Position numbers and translations under genes: made by a program. A stretch of 64,000 bases of DNA from Arabidopsis thaliana. Lineage: Eukaryota > Streptophyta > Magnoliopsida > Brassicales > Brassicaceae. The stretch is from positions 28,381,971-28,445,970 of the forward strand of contig NC_003070.9 of the NCBI RefSeq assembly GCF_000001735.4, written 5' to 3'. The number at the start of each line of letters is the position of its first letter. The stretch's first letter is position 1. A model generated the notes under the pieces. That model made no database searches, was not told the origin of the DNA, and saw only the letters and a program-made list of their open reading frames with translations. Of this stretch, positions 12,981-24,600 are shown piece by piece.

Positions 12981-14624
12981 TCACTGTAAACGTACCCAAA
13001 GACCTTCACTGGGTATATCTTGGTTTACAACGAAAACCATGTAATAACCGGGTGGTGCAAGAATCGCAGAGCTTGGAGTCCTAACTCTAACTTCATAAAT
13101 CTTGCTAATCCCGAGTTTAAAAGAAATGACATGATCAAGAACCAAAAGCCTTTGATGCATCGAGAAAGAATGTGTAGTAAACGAAGGAAATAACATCGTA
13201 ACTTTAACCGGACTTTTCACTCTTCCGCTCACAATAAACCTAAGCCTCAAGACTCTACCGTAGTTTACCGTTGTCTGTGGCCTAGGATCCACAATACTCG
13301 GACGAAGACTCGAGTACTTAGTGTCCAAATACGACGGCGAAAAAGCTTCTAATCTCAGCTCCGTCGGGAAAAGCACGCCGGTGAAATTGTAAAACGCGTG
13401 AGGGTTGCTTCCTCCAACGAGAATTCTCCCGTCACGAAGCAAAGTCGCGATAGAATGGTACATTCGAGGGATAGTGCTTGGGTTTTGAACTTCAAATCTT
13501 GAACCGACCGGTTTATCGGGATGGTAAAGATCAGGATGTAAAACCGGTTCACGACCAAGCTCCCAAGCAGCTGTCCCTGAAGAACCACCGTTAATTAACA
13601 GAACATTTCCGTCAGGTAAAAGCATCATGTCTCCCATAACTCTCGCTCTCGGCATCTTTTCAACGATCCATTGAGGATTCACGTCGTTGATATTGATTCT
13701 CGCACACGTGTCAAGAGCCTTGACAAAAGTGTTTCTCCAAGAGAGGTTGTACGATCCTTTCGGTGCACCTCCGCACACAAGAACCTCTAACACAAGGTTC
13801 TTGATCGGTAAAAGAACAGCGGAGCCAGTGCTTGGATAGCTTCTTGGATCACCTCCAGGGATCTCCGGATAAGTTCTGACGACAGTGTTTGTGGAATAAT
13901 CGAGCAATATCGCTCTGTTGTTAGCGAAAATGAACAAGTTACCATCGGTGTTGAGGAAAACGAAAGGGTAAAGATTGTTTTCGTCTCCAGGATCATTGGT
14001 TTCGGACAAAAACGGGATACTGTAGAAATTTGGAGCGTTTGTTTTGGGGAAAAACTCGTAATTGAATTGACCTCGACCACCGATTATGATCTGACGACCG
14101 TCGGGGAGGATATGGTTCGTAGCGTACCATCTTCTTGCAGCGAGTCCGTTATCGACTTCTATCCAGTCACAAGAATTGTCGTCGCAAGGATCCATAAGTC
14201 TAACTTTACGTTCTCCGTCTAAATCACCTCCTGTTTGTAGAAGAGTTCCGTCGGGAGTGACTCCTCCTGAGGAGCACCAAGTGTTGGATTGGACCGTTAA
14301 GGGACGGATACGGTTCAAAGCTACGTCGTATTCGACCGAGTGAGCGGTGCAGTCGGTTTTCGAGACCGCGTCACCTGGGCTACTGCGGCAGGCTCCGTTA
14401 GGGAGAGAGATGTTGGAAGGACCGAAGTTGGTTCGGTCGTACATTATGACACGGTCGTTGTGGAGGAGCTGAGAGTGCATTGCTGAGATTCCGACGTTTG
14501 GTAAGAGAAGCTCCCATGTTCCTTCGTCGCCGGATGCCACGTGGCACGAGAGGAGAAAGAAGACAGCGAAGTATCGGAGATGATTGACGTCGGAGACGAT
14601 TTGGGTTGTGGCTTTTGCAGCCAT
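12981..14624 (-). CDS. Glyoxal oxidase-like copper radical oxidase
   Basis: Intronless gene for a 547-aa secreted protein. A hydrophobic signal peptide covers about residues 16-32 (FAVFFLLSCHVASG). The N-terminal glyoxal oxidase domain and C-terminal DUF1929 beta domain fill the rest. Residues matching the family copper centre and Cys-Tyr cofactor are Cys117 (TWCSSGG), Tyr167 (RRWYATNH), Tyr389-His390 (RMYHSIATLL) and His485 (TTHSFSMHQR), so an active enzyme is plausible. The family oxidises aldehydes such as glyoxal or methylglyoxal, releasing H2O2 into the cell wall space; in plants, relatives act on mucilage or pectin. The substrate here is unknown. A broken copy of its 3' end sits 2.3 kb away next to the H3 pseudogene. 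Confidence 0.93.
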   Translation of the reverse strand: MAAKATTQIVSDVNHLRYFAVFFLLSCHVASGDEGTWELLLPNVGISAMHSQLLHNDRVIMYDRTNFGPSNISLPNGACRSSPGDAVSKTDCTAHSVEYDVALNRIRPLTVQSNTWCSSGGVTPDGTLLQTGGDLDGERKVRLMDPCDDNSCDWIEVDNGLAARRWYATNHILPDGRQIIIGGRGQFNYEFFPKTNAPNFYSIPFLSETNDPGDENNLYPFVFLNTDGNLFIFANNRAILLDYSTNTVVRTYPEIPGGDPRSYPSTGSAVLLPIKNLVLEVLVCGGAPKGSYNLSWRNTFVKALDTCARININDVNPQWIVEKMPRARVMGDMMLLPDGNVLLINGGSSGTAAWELGREPVLHPDLYHPDKPVGSRFEVQNPSTIPRMYHSIATLLRDGRILVGGSNPHAFYNFTGVLFPTELRLEAFSPSYLDTKYSSLRPSIVDPRPQTTVNYGRVLRLRFIVSGRVKSPVKVTMLFPSFTTHSFSMHQRLLVLDHVISFKLGISKIYEVRVRTPSSAILAPPGYYMVFVVNQDIPSEGLWVRLQ

Positions 14625-15532
14625 TTAAAAAAAAAAATTGTTGGTTGGAATTTTGAGTTATGTCACGTATTGATTTTTATTTATTTATATATACTATTTT
14701 TCTTCTTGTTTGTGTAGCTGTCTATGAGCTCTAATTTATACAAGGTTTGGAAAAAAAATAAATTATTAATGTAAAGGTATGCTAATTATAACCTCTAGAT
14801 ATTATTCCTAAATCATCATGCTAATTTTTATTTTTATTTTTATTACTTATAGTCATGGAAGTCTCATTAAGTTTACTTACATAAAATGAGCTAATATGAA
14901 CAACAACACCAAAAAGATGGTCCCATTTTTGTTTTGTTTTAATAAGTCACACACGTATTTCCTTTAATTCTGCGTCAAAGCTGATATTATAATTTCCAAT
15001 AGTTCAAAACTGGAAAGTTAATTAATTCAAGTTGACTAACAATAAAAATCTGGGTAAAATTTCCCCCTTTCTAACTTCCTTGGTCAAATCTTCCATTGGT
15101 AATTAATACTATAAAACACGTAAGAAAAAATGAAAATTAACTTAAATAAAAGCACAATGCTTGCCTCACACTATATTGTATGTTTTTATATAAACTTTTT
15201 TATTATATGTTTGATACTTTTAAAGCTAAACCTGTTTATTTTTGCATCGAAAATAATTTTTCTTGCTGAACCTTTTAGTTTTAGACATGTAAATGTAAAA
15301 TTGGAATAGTTGGGTTGGCACGATTGGGATATCCCCAACGTTATCAAAAGGTTTCTTCTCTAATTTAAATTCCATGCAACATTTGTGTAACTATGAAGCC
15401 AATAAAGATTCCGCACATGGCAAATATATCAAAGGCGAAAGGAATATTTTACTAAGGTCATTTCATGTATATTCACATCACCTTAATCTTAATTAGTTTA
15501 TCCACCGGATTAGTTTTAGAGATAAGTGGCAA
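14625..15532. other. Promoter side of glyoxal oxidase
   Basis: AT-rich DNA upstream of the minus-strand glyoxal oxidase gene. TATATATA around 14686-14694 is a possible core promoter. No further gene is seen before the inverted-repeat element. Confidence 0.4.
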
Positions 15533-16884
15533 ACTAGACACTTTTTTCAAAAATAATTTGTAAACTAGGTAGTTTTTTTAAAAATAGGTGAAATAGACAC
15601 TTTTCTCTTTTGTCTATAATACAATTCTTTGTCTAATAGAGATTTTAGTAAATAACTTATATAACCTTTTATTGTTTTGTTATGTAACAAGATAAAGAAA
15701 AAAATCTTGTCATAACCTACTTTTTATCTTTCTTCTTTTTACTTCAATATTTTTACTTTATTTGATAGTAATTTTTCATAAAAAAATTACCACATAATCA
15801 AATTAATCTTTAAAACTTTTATGTGAGTCTAAAAAGTCTAAATTTAGTTATATTTCGAAAATACGTAACACTTTTTTTTTAATCTCAATCCGACGGTGTA
15901 CACGATAGTGTAAAAAATGGTGTACAAATAGTAGTGTACGACGATAATGTAAGAAGTAATGTATAATATTAATGTGAGAAGTGATATACCATATATGATA
16001 GTGTACGTCACCGTACAAACGAAAATATATAGTTGTGTACAACTACCTAATATGATGGTGTACAAAGATGTGTAAAATATAGTGTATATAGGTATACATA
16101 AAACGACTAGATAATAGGTCACACCATACACCGCCTCGTGCGCCGTCTACAATATTGTACACCTTCCTATTTTGTACACCACATACATAAAGAGAGAACA
16201 ATTTTTGTCAAGTGATAATGTCCAAAACGATGTTTATAAAATAGTGTACGAATTTGGTATATAAAGAAGTGTACAAACATTAGTGTACACTACGTAGAAA
16301 TGTATAAATATTACTTCAAATTTAATGGTATGTATCATCATATTTCAATTTAATGGTGTACATGATGGTGTACACAATCATATTTAGTATTACCTATAGT
16401 TTACATTACTATCATGTTTGTATTAATCTTATGAACAATAATTACTTCAATTTATAAATATGAGACAAATCGATGTATTTAATGATTTATGAGATATTAT
16501 AATAATTTTTTTGTATATGATAATCTGGTGTACAAATGTTAGTGTACAAAACTATGTTTAAAATACTGGTGTACGAATACATGAGATTGATGATATATAA
16601 ATATAAAAGTCATTATAATATTAAAAAAAAAAGTTATTTTTAAAAGTATATTTAAAAAAAATAAAATAAAAATAAAAATAAAGAGGAAATGTTTTAAAGA
16701 AAAGTGGTCCCATATATTTTTTCTCTTATCTCTTAATATAAAGGCATTTTAGTATTTGATATATATTTTGTCTTGTAGTTTATTACACAAATCCTCTATC
16801 TCACAAAAAGTAAAAAAAGTGTTTATTTCTCTAATTTAAAAAAAAACTACCTAGTTTGTAAATTATGTTTGAAAAAGTGTCTAC
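15533..16884. mobile_element. Non-autonomous TIR element with GTGTAC array
   Basis: The two ends are inverted repeats of about 70 bases. The left end (15533-15604), read on the minus strand, and the right end (16814-16884) share AAACTACCTAGTTT, AAATTAT, TTTGAAAAA and GTGTCTA in the same order, at roughly 85% identity. The interior codes for nothing credible. It is AT-rich and packed with GTGTAC words (see the repeat entry). Long inverted ends, no transposase and a 1.35-kb size suggest a non-autonomous DNA transposon, perhaps Mutator-like. I could not define the outermost ends or a target-site duplication, and I did not match it to a named family. Confidence 0.6.
15896..16574. repeat. Dispersed GTGTAC motif array
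   Basis: I count 14 copies of GTGTAC on the plus strand (15896, 15920, 15934, 16001, 16035, 16058, near 16254, 16269, 16283, near 16355 and 16367, 16528, 16542, 16569) plus two in the reverse sense (TTGTACACC near 16157 and 16174). Near-matches (GTGTAA, GTGTAT) also occur. By composition one would expect fewer than one such word in 700 bases. Spacing is irregular (13-200 bases), so this is a motif cluster, not a simple satellite. Confidence 0.75.
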
Positions 16885-18691
16885 TTTTCTAATAAACCCT
16901 TAATTTTAAATCCTGTATATGAATTGATTATGCAAATAATTAAAACTTAAGCTTAGTAAACAGTGATATATCTCAAGTTAAATAACTACGGTCAATACTG
17001 AGAACTTTTCTCGGTTAGGATTAATTAGCATTATGAAGACGTGGAACCGACCTGAAATGTACTAATATTAAATGTTAATTGTCGTCGAAGGAACAATTTC
17101 TATGATTGAATATTAACATTATACGCGAGCGGTTGAATAATTCTGCTGATTGTTTAGTCATTTTGTTCGTGAAATGATGCTTTGTCAACATCAAACATTA
17201 TAATGATAAATTGATAACCATAATTGTAATTAAGCAAGTCAATGTTCTGATTATCTCATACGTGTAATTTCTTTTGATATTTACTTTTTAAGTACTCCAC
17301 CGTCACCACAAAAATCCAGTGAATCGTAAATACAAGGTTTATACAAGTTCTATACATGACACGAATAACAAATATGACAAACAAATGCGTTGGGCGTGTT
17401 TAAAAGTGTACTTTTTCAAACTATAAACCCGTGTTTATAAATAAATTTGATGTAGAAAGAAGATTTTTATTCTGTCTCGTTGGTCCAACTGTCCTTCCAG
17501 ATAAATATTCTAAGCAACAAAGAAAAGTTTTATAATGATCAAGATCGCCAAAATATATCCCAGAATAAATCAATTATTTCGTCGAAAAATATAATTAATT
17601 GTTTTAATACATTTGACCATTTGCATATAAATCTAAAACCATGTCCAAAAGCTGCTCTAATTAAGTATATATATGTTTTTTTTTTCCTCATATTACAAAC
17701 TGTAAAGAAATAAGAATCTCTGCACTGGACAGTTTATGTTTGCATGTGTACATATACATAATACATCGAAACGTATATAAAACAAAAGCGACCAAGATGT
17801 TTGTTTTCTATTGTTTATTCTCTAATTCATATGAGCTGTATATATATGATGCAGATTTGATTTACTCTATTCTCAATTACATTTTTATTCTGTTATCGTA
17901 TGATTTATATAGATAATCTAGCTATGTGTGTTGTCAATCTGTCCAAATAATATCTTTGAGGGAATGCATTCGTTTATACATGTGTACAAATATAGATATC
18001 CACCAAATTCAATGATTGATCCACCGTTGACAATTACATAATTCATTCATGAAACTATGAACACACAGGATATGTTTCACTCTCATTTCTTTGCTTTATA
18101 ATTTTCTTATTATTATTTGGCCATACCTCAGTTTTTTATGGACGTAACATGAACATCGATATTATGAATCTGATGATTGACCGTTAAAATTCATTGCATC
18201 AACTCTTTACAAGCTTACACTCATTGCATCAACCGTACGTTAACATTCTTATAATTTTTTAATTCATTGTTTCAGGTTGTCAACGTCAATCTTATTTTCG
18301 CAGTAATATTTACCATCATATTCTTTCCTCAACAGAAACATAAACATTCTATCACGCTGCATAATAATTCCTAAATACATCACACCAAAACTAGTGGTTA
18401 ATAAGCGACATAACCAAGATGAACCTATAAGCTAGCAAACCACAAACTTGGGTTTTATCTTCTGATGTTTGGGCCTTTCCTCTAAGCCCAATAAAGTAAT
18501 CTAGCATCACCAAAACTGAGAGAACCCACCCACACGTTTGAGCATTTTTTTAAAAAAACTATTTTTAACCGCCGTTATTATTGTTTTACTCCCGTAAAAA
18601 AAAAAAAATCTATCTCCCTCTCACAATCTCTCCTAACAAATACTACAATTTGGTAACAGATCTCATCGGAGCAACAGTCATCAAAGAGCCA
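16885..18691. other. Spacer and promoter of VHA-c4
   Basis: AT-rich, no supportable gene. The last ~130 bases are a pyrimidine-rich leader typical of a highly expressed plant gene, with CCCTCTCACAATCTCTCC near 18613. Confidence 0.4.
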
Positions 18692-20062
18692 ATGGCTTCT
18701 TCAGGTTTCAGCGGCGATGAAACTGCGCCTTTCTTCGGATTCCTCGGCGCCGCCGCTGCGCTCGTTTTCTCCTGTAAGATTTCAGATCCCTCTCTTGTCA
18801 ATTTCCCCGAATTGAATCACCCAATGTTTTTGATTCGATTCGAATCCGATTTGATGTTTTCAGGTATGGGAGCAGCGTACGGGACGGCGAAGAGTGGAGT
18901 TGGAGTTGCGTCGATGGGAGTGATGAGACCTGAACTTGTTATGAAATCGATTGTTCCTGTTGTCATGGCTGGTGTGTTAGGTATTTATGGTTTGATCATC
19001 GCTGTTATCATCAGTACTGGGATTAACCCCAAGGCCAAGTCTTATTACCTATTCGATGGCTATGCTCATCTCTCTTCTGGGCTAGCTTGTGGTCTTGCTG
19101 GTCTCTCTGCTGGTATGGCTATTGGAATCGTCGGTGATGCTGGTGTTAGGTAATTGCTATCTCTGCTACATGATCTTAACTGTTTGATTGCAGCAATTTT
19201 GATCGATTTTCACTTGTTTAGAAGTTTCTGAGATAGCTTTGTTGTTTGTTGTTTTACATCATTGGATAGGGAACATGTAGTTATGAAGTCTGATTTTTAT
19301 CATCAAAATCTCGATTCTTTCTCGGTGATTTAGTGATCAATGGTTTACATTAACTAGGAATTGCAGTTCTTTTGATCTTCTTTTATGAATCATATGGTGA
19401 AACTGATTGGAAGAAGATATCTGCAACTTTTTGGTTCTTAGAAATGCAGTTTTGATTGACAGAGGTCATGAGTCATGACCTTTTATCTTTGGTTGAATGT
19501 TATATCGTGAACACTTGTTTCTAACACAGATCTGATAGACTAGAAATAGAGATTAGAGAGAAACAGAAACAGACTTTGACCATATGGTTACTTTGTTAGT
19601 GAGGAACTTTTAGCCATAGCCTAGAGGATTGTTAGGGTTGTTGATTGTAATCCTGATTCAAAGATAAAAATATACAGTTTCACTACTTCATTCTTATCAA
19701 ACTTATCCCAGAAAGAGCTCTTTATTGATTTGCTCTCGTAACGTTGTTTGATATTAGATTTGGTGTTGGTTAAGAACTGTCTGGATTGAATCTTTGAAGC
19801 AGATTAGGATAAATTACCAGTAGAATTCAACAGGCGTTGCACCTGATGCTTTGTTTTCTTTTACATCAACTATATGTGACAGCATCATTCAGAACTCTGT
19901 TTTGTTAATCTCAATGTCTTATTTTGCAGAGCGAATGCGCAACAACCGAAGCTGTTTGTGGGAATGATTCTGATTCTCATCTTTGCGGAAGCGCTTGCAC
20001 TGTATGGTCTCATTGTTGGTATCATCCTCTCATCTCGAGCTGGTCAGTCTAGAGCTGAGTGA
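18692..20062 (+). CDS. VHA-c4: V-type H+-ATPase proteolipid subunit c
   Basis: 166-aa membrane proteolipid that forms the rotor ring of the vacuolar/endomembrane proton pump. Exons: 18692-18773, 18864-19149 and 19930-20062 (501 nt). The start [20 protein letters not shown] is preceded by an in-frame open stretch from 18581 that belongs to the leader. Four transmembrane helices are seen at about residues 12-34, 54-78, 92-117 and 130-156. The proton-carrying glutamate is Glu143 in helix 4 ([15 protein letters not shown]). Cys28 is split by intron 1. Intron 2 is long (780 bases). Arabidopsis has several nearly identical c genes; this copy is assigned to c4 (AVA-P4) from recalled position. Confidence 0.95.
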
Positions 20063-21629
20063 AAGAAGTGGAGACTTATTGTTATTATCATCATGTCTCA
20101 TATGAGAAGTTTCATGTGATGTGTAGCTTCTCCTTTCAGTTCTTTTTCGTGAGTTTGAGTTCTGTTATTATTAGACACACTTGTGTAACTTGGGTGAAAT
20201 TATATGACTCGGTACCAAAAGCATTCTCATTTGCATTACAAATCCCTCAATTAAGTACTAATCAATACAACTCTAAAGTCTCTAATAACCAGCCTTCTAT
20301 ATACAATCTTCTTCTTACTAGTATGGGATTTTAAAACTCTGCTACTTGAGGTATTCCCATGAACTAATGAACTCGATTTATTTTCACTTTTTCAGTAAAC
20401 GAATATTGCACTTAAGGAACTAACGTTTTTCACTGTAAATAATTTTCTTACCATTCACTTTGTTGTACTAGAAAACAATGACAGTGGTAGTGGGTTCAAG
20501 GGAGTATATACCAAAACAAGAACAGTAACATTGTCGTGACTTGTTATAAAGATGAGAGTGATGACACATGTAATAATGGTATGAGTCGTCCACACCAAAC
20601 CAAACGTCAATTAAACACTCTCACACAAATTTGCATTTCTTTTTGCATTTATTCTCTTTCCCTTCTTGATTACACCAATCCCTTCTTCTTGTTTTAATTA
20701 TCTTCATGACCAACGTATTTCCACTATTTCATGGAAAAATAAATGTTGTCATTATGGTTAGGCTTCATTTTAATATACGTAAAAAGGTTTATAGTTCAAG
20801 AAATGTATTCTTTGGACTTGGAGTTTATAAAAGGAATCCAAAGAATAATATAGGCGGAGTTCTCCATTAATATGCACCACCAACCAAACATTAAAAGTTA
20901 AATAAATGAAAGAGAAGTAATAATTAATAAAAAAGGCCAAAGAAACAAAGTACACTGGCTAAACAGTAAGAAATCCAACGTGGACTGGGGTTTCAGACAA
21001 CAACAGGCTCTGCTTAAAAAAGCTTTTCGTCCTCTGACGGCTTAACTTCACTTTTCCCCAAACACAAAAATCCAATAAATAATATCAACGGCTACTTTCA
21101 TCTCCCTATGAAGACCAACACGTGTCACACACCCACTTGTCCTAACGTATTTGGCGGGAACTAAAACAGAACAACGACAATGTTGAAAACCCCACACATG
21201 TACTATTAAGTATTAACCCCACTGACCAAATCACGGAACATTGTCTACTAAAGCTCGGTAGATAGTTTACGCAATGCTTACCATAACGGCGCCATAGGGT
21301 CTAAACCTCAACGTCAACACACTATTTTAGTCTACATGACTAATAATAATATGCTGGACCCGACAAATATATATTCGTTATAATATGATTTTTTGTTGAA
21401 CGAGAATCCCGGAAAAAATTGTTCTAAAACCCAAGATAACAAGTTAACAACAACACATTGAAGTGATTGTTCATTCCACCGTGGGAAATTCAATAAATTT
21501 GGCAACTTAAAATTTGATTGTCGTACCCGTGACAAGATACAACACAATGAAAGTCAACATAAATTATCCACAAAGGAAAAAAAATAAAGGAAAAAGAAAT
21601 AAAATGATTGTAATAAGAAAACAGCAATT
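20063..21629. other. Convergent 3' flanks of VHA-c4 and MUS
   Basis: 3' flank of VHA-c4 followed by AT-rich spacer up to the end of the minus-strand receptor kinase. Nothing coding is convincing. The sequence around 20960-21190 is less AT-rich and holds an ACACGTGTCAC word near 21118 (G-box-like), but no gene start is seen beside it. Confidence 0.4.
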
Positions 21630-24600
21630 TCAAGAAACGGCGGTTGCGGCGGGAGAAGTAGGTGAAGTAGGATCGGCGGACAAGGAAATCGCCGGACCGA
21701 CTCTACACCCTTCGAGCATGAAAACAACATCAGCCATAGACGGACGATCAACGACGTCTCCTCCAGTACACAACAACCCAACTTTGATCCCTAACAAGAA
21801 CTCTTCCCACTCCGAACTTTCCGGGTCAAGCTCCAACAAACCCGGTTCAAGCAACTCAACGATCTGACCTTTTTGTAACTGTCTCTTCACCCATTTCACT
21901 ATATCTTCATCCTCTGTAAACATCACTGCCTTTTTCCCCGTTAAGATCTCTAACAACACGATCCCGAAGCTGTACACGTCGCTCTCTTTACTTGTTTCAC
22001 CCGTTAAACCCGCTTCCGGTGCAATGTAGCCTAAAGACCCGACGGGAGTGGATGAAGTGGATGGTTCTTCAGCTGGAGTCAACGCTGTCAATCTATCTAA
22101 CCCGAATTCTGACAAATGCGCTTCAAAGTCAGCGTCGAAGAGTACGTTTTGCGGTTTAAGATCGCCGTGAATGATTGATAAAGAATGCAAGAAGGACAGT
22201 CCTCTAGCGATTCCAAGAGCAATGAGATGACGCATTGGCCAGTTCAAGACATGTCCGTCTTGGTGAGAGGCTTCTTGCAAAAGCGTAGCGAGGTTTCCGT
22301 TGGGCATGTAGTCGTAAACAAGAAGTCTTAGATCAGGTGGTCCGCAGTAATAACCTCTCAAGACCGTGATGTTCTTGTGCTTCACTCTACCTAAAGCCTC
22401 AGCTTGGTTACGGAACGTTGCATCGGTTATCGAAGCACCATCCATTAGTCTACGAACCGATAGAACCATCCCATCTCTAAACGTCGCCTTGAAGACCAAC
22501 CCATACCTTCCTCTGCTCAATACGTTCTCTTCGTCAAATTGTCTTGTGGCTTCTAAGGTTTCAGCTAACGTGATCTTGTTGTTGAACATCACAAGTTTAG
22601 GTCCACCATTGTTGTCTTCTCCTCTTGTCCCACCAGAACTCGCTCTAGATGTACGTGAGGGGGTCCCTTTCTTGTCCCGACTCAAGCCCAATCTTAGTTT
22701 GTTCCGCCATTTCCATAAACTGAACACATAACCACAACAACAGAGTAACAGCAACAAAGCTCCAGCCACTGCTAGTGTCACTAGTAGAATTAGCTTTCTT
22801 CTTCTTCTCCTTCGAACGTTTGGACATTCTATACCAAGCGGTTTACCGCAGAGTCCCGGGTTCTTGACAAAGACGGTCGGGTTAGTGAAACGCGCAGCTA
22901 GAGCTTCTGGAATCTCCCCTTCCAAACTGTTTCTTGATAAGTTGAAATAGTTCAAGAAACGAAGCCGAGAGAGACTTGATGGTATAGTGGAATTCAATCT
23001 GTTCGACGAAAGATCCAACGCGGTTAGATTCGTCAATCTTGATAAAGATTCCGGTATTCGACCCGATAGAGAATTCGAATTAAGCAGGAGAGATTCTAGA
23101 GAAGAATCCTTAGAAATCTGATCCGGAATACTCCCTGTTAAACTGTTGTGACTCAAATCAAGCTTCTTCAAAAGAGACAACTTGGAAACGTAAACCGGAA
23201 TGTGACCCTTTAAACTATTAGAACCAAGCTCAAGAACCTCAAGACTGGAACAATTCCCAATCTCCGGCGGGATTGTACCGGATATTCGATTGTGAGACAA
23301 CGAAAGCACTTGTAATGACTTGAGAAATCCATAGTTCTTTGGGATATGTCCGGAGAATAAGTTGGAACTGAGATTTAAGTACTTAAGACTAACCAAGCTG
23401 CTGAAACCTTCCGGTACGACGCCGCCGAGCAAGTTGTTTCCAAGAGCAACCACTTGAAGATCCGGTAAACCAAATAGTTCGACTGGTAACTGACCAGAGA
23501 TTCTCTGTTTACTTATATCCAAAACCTGAAGCTTCATTAATCCGCTAATGCTAACCGGTATCCGACCCGTTAACCCGCATCCACTTATGTTGAGAACACT
23601 CAAGCTTTTCAGATCACCCACATTGGACGGAACTTCGCCGGAGAATCTGTTGAAACTGAGATTAAGGATGGTAAGATTAGCTAGCTTTGTTATCTCCGAC
23701 GGTATTGCTCCGGTGAGATGATTTTCATTGAGATTCAATGTCTCGAGTCCGTACAAGCTGAGAAGATCCGATGGAATCCGACCCGAGAACCCGTTTCTTC
23801 CAAGAGATATCGTTGTCAGGCTCCGTAACTGACTTAGAAAACCCGGAATCTGACCCGAGAACTTGTTTCCTTCGAAATCAACGACTCTTAACGATTTGCA
23901 ATTACGGATACTCGTCGGAATTTCTCCAACAAGTGAATTGTTAGCTACTCTCAGCTCCTGAAGCGCCATCAAGTTCCCAACTTTAGCCGTAACACCACCG
24001 GAGAAACCGTTTCCAGAAATATCCAAAACCACTAAAGAGGTCAAATCAGTCAACCACGCGGGAAAATCGCCATTAATGCGATTCTCGTGAATGTCGAGAA
24101 TCTCCAAATTAGGGTTCACGCAAGCTGCATTTGACGGCTTAGCTATTCCCGTGAAGTTATTAACTCCTAATTGAATGATTCGCATGGAGGAATTGTAACC
24201 TGAATAACCACATAGAAGACTAACCGGAACTGTACCGGTAAATGAATTCTCCGATAATGAAATCACCTGCAGGCTTCGAATCGTGCCTAAAGTAACCGGA
24301 ATTAAACCGGTGAGGTGATTACCGGTTACGCTGAAGTGTATAAGCGATGAACAGTTGGCTAATGCGGATGGTATTGTGCCTTGTAATTGGTTTGAGTCTA
24401 GCCAGAGATACTCGAGGTCTTGTAGTTGTCCCAATGTAGCCGGGATCTCACCGGAGAAGTGGTTGAACGAGAGGTTGATGAGCTGGAGAGATGAATCCGC
24501 TGAGAAATTCGCCGGAATCTTACCGGATATTGCATTGGAAGACAAATCGACGTAACGAAGGCTCTTCGAGACTGTGACGTCGGATAGATTTCCGGTGAGT

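Noticed and set aside
13355-13588. Alternative minus-strand frames inside the glyoxal oxidase gene (also 13787-14080)
   Set aside because: They overlap the 547-codon frame that carries all family motifs.
15844-16131. Tyr/Ile-rich open frames on the minus strand inside the TIR element
   Set aside because: They are made by the repeated GTGTAC words in AT-rich DNA (translated as YTI/VYT runs) and have no domain or start context.
24355-24555. Frames antisense to the MUS receptor gene (also 21514-21867 and 22366-22731)
   Set aside because: Shadows of a long intact coding region on the other strand.
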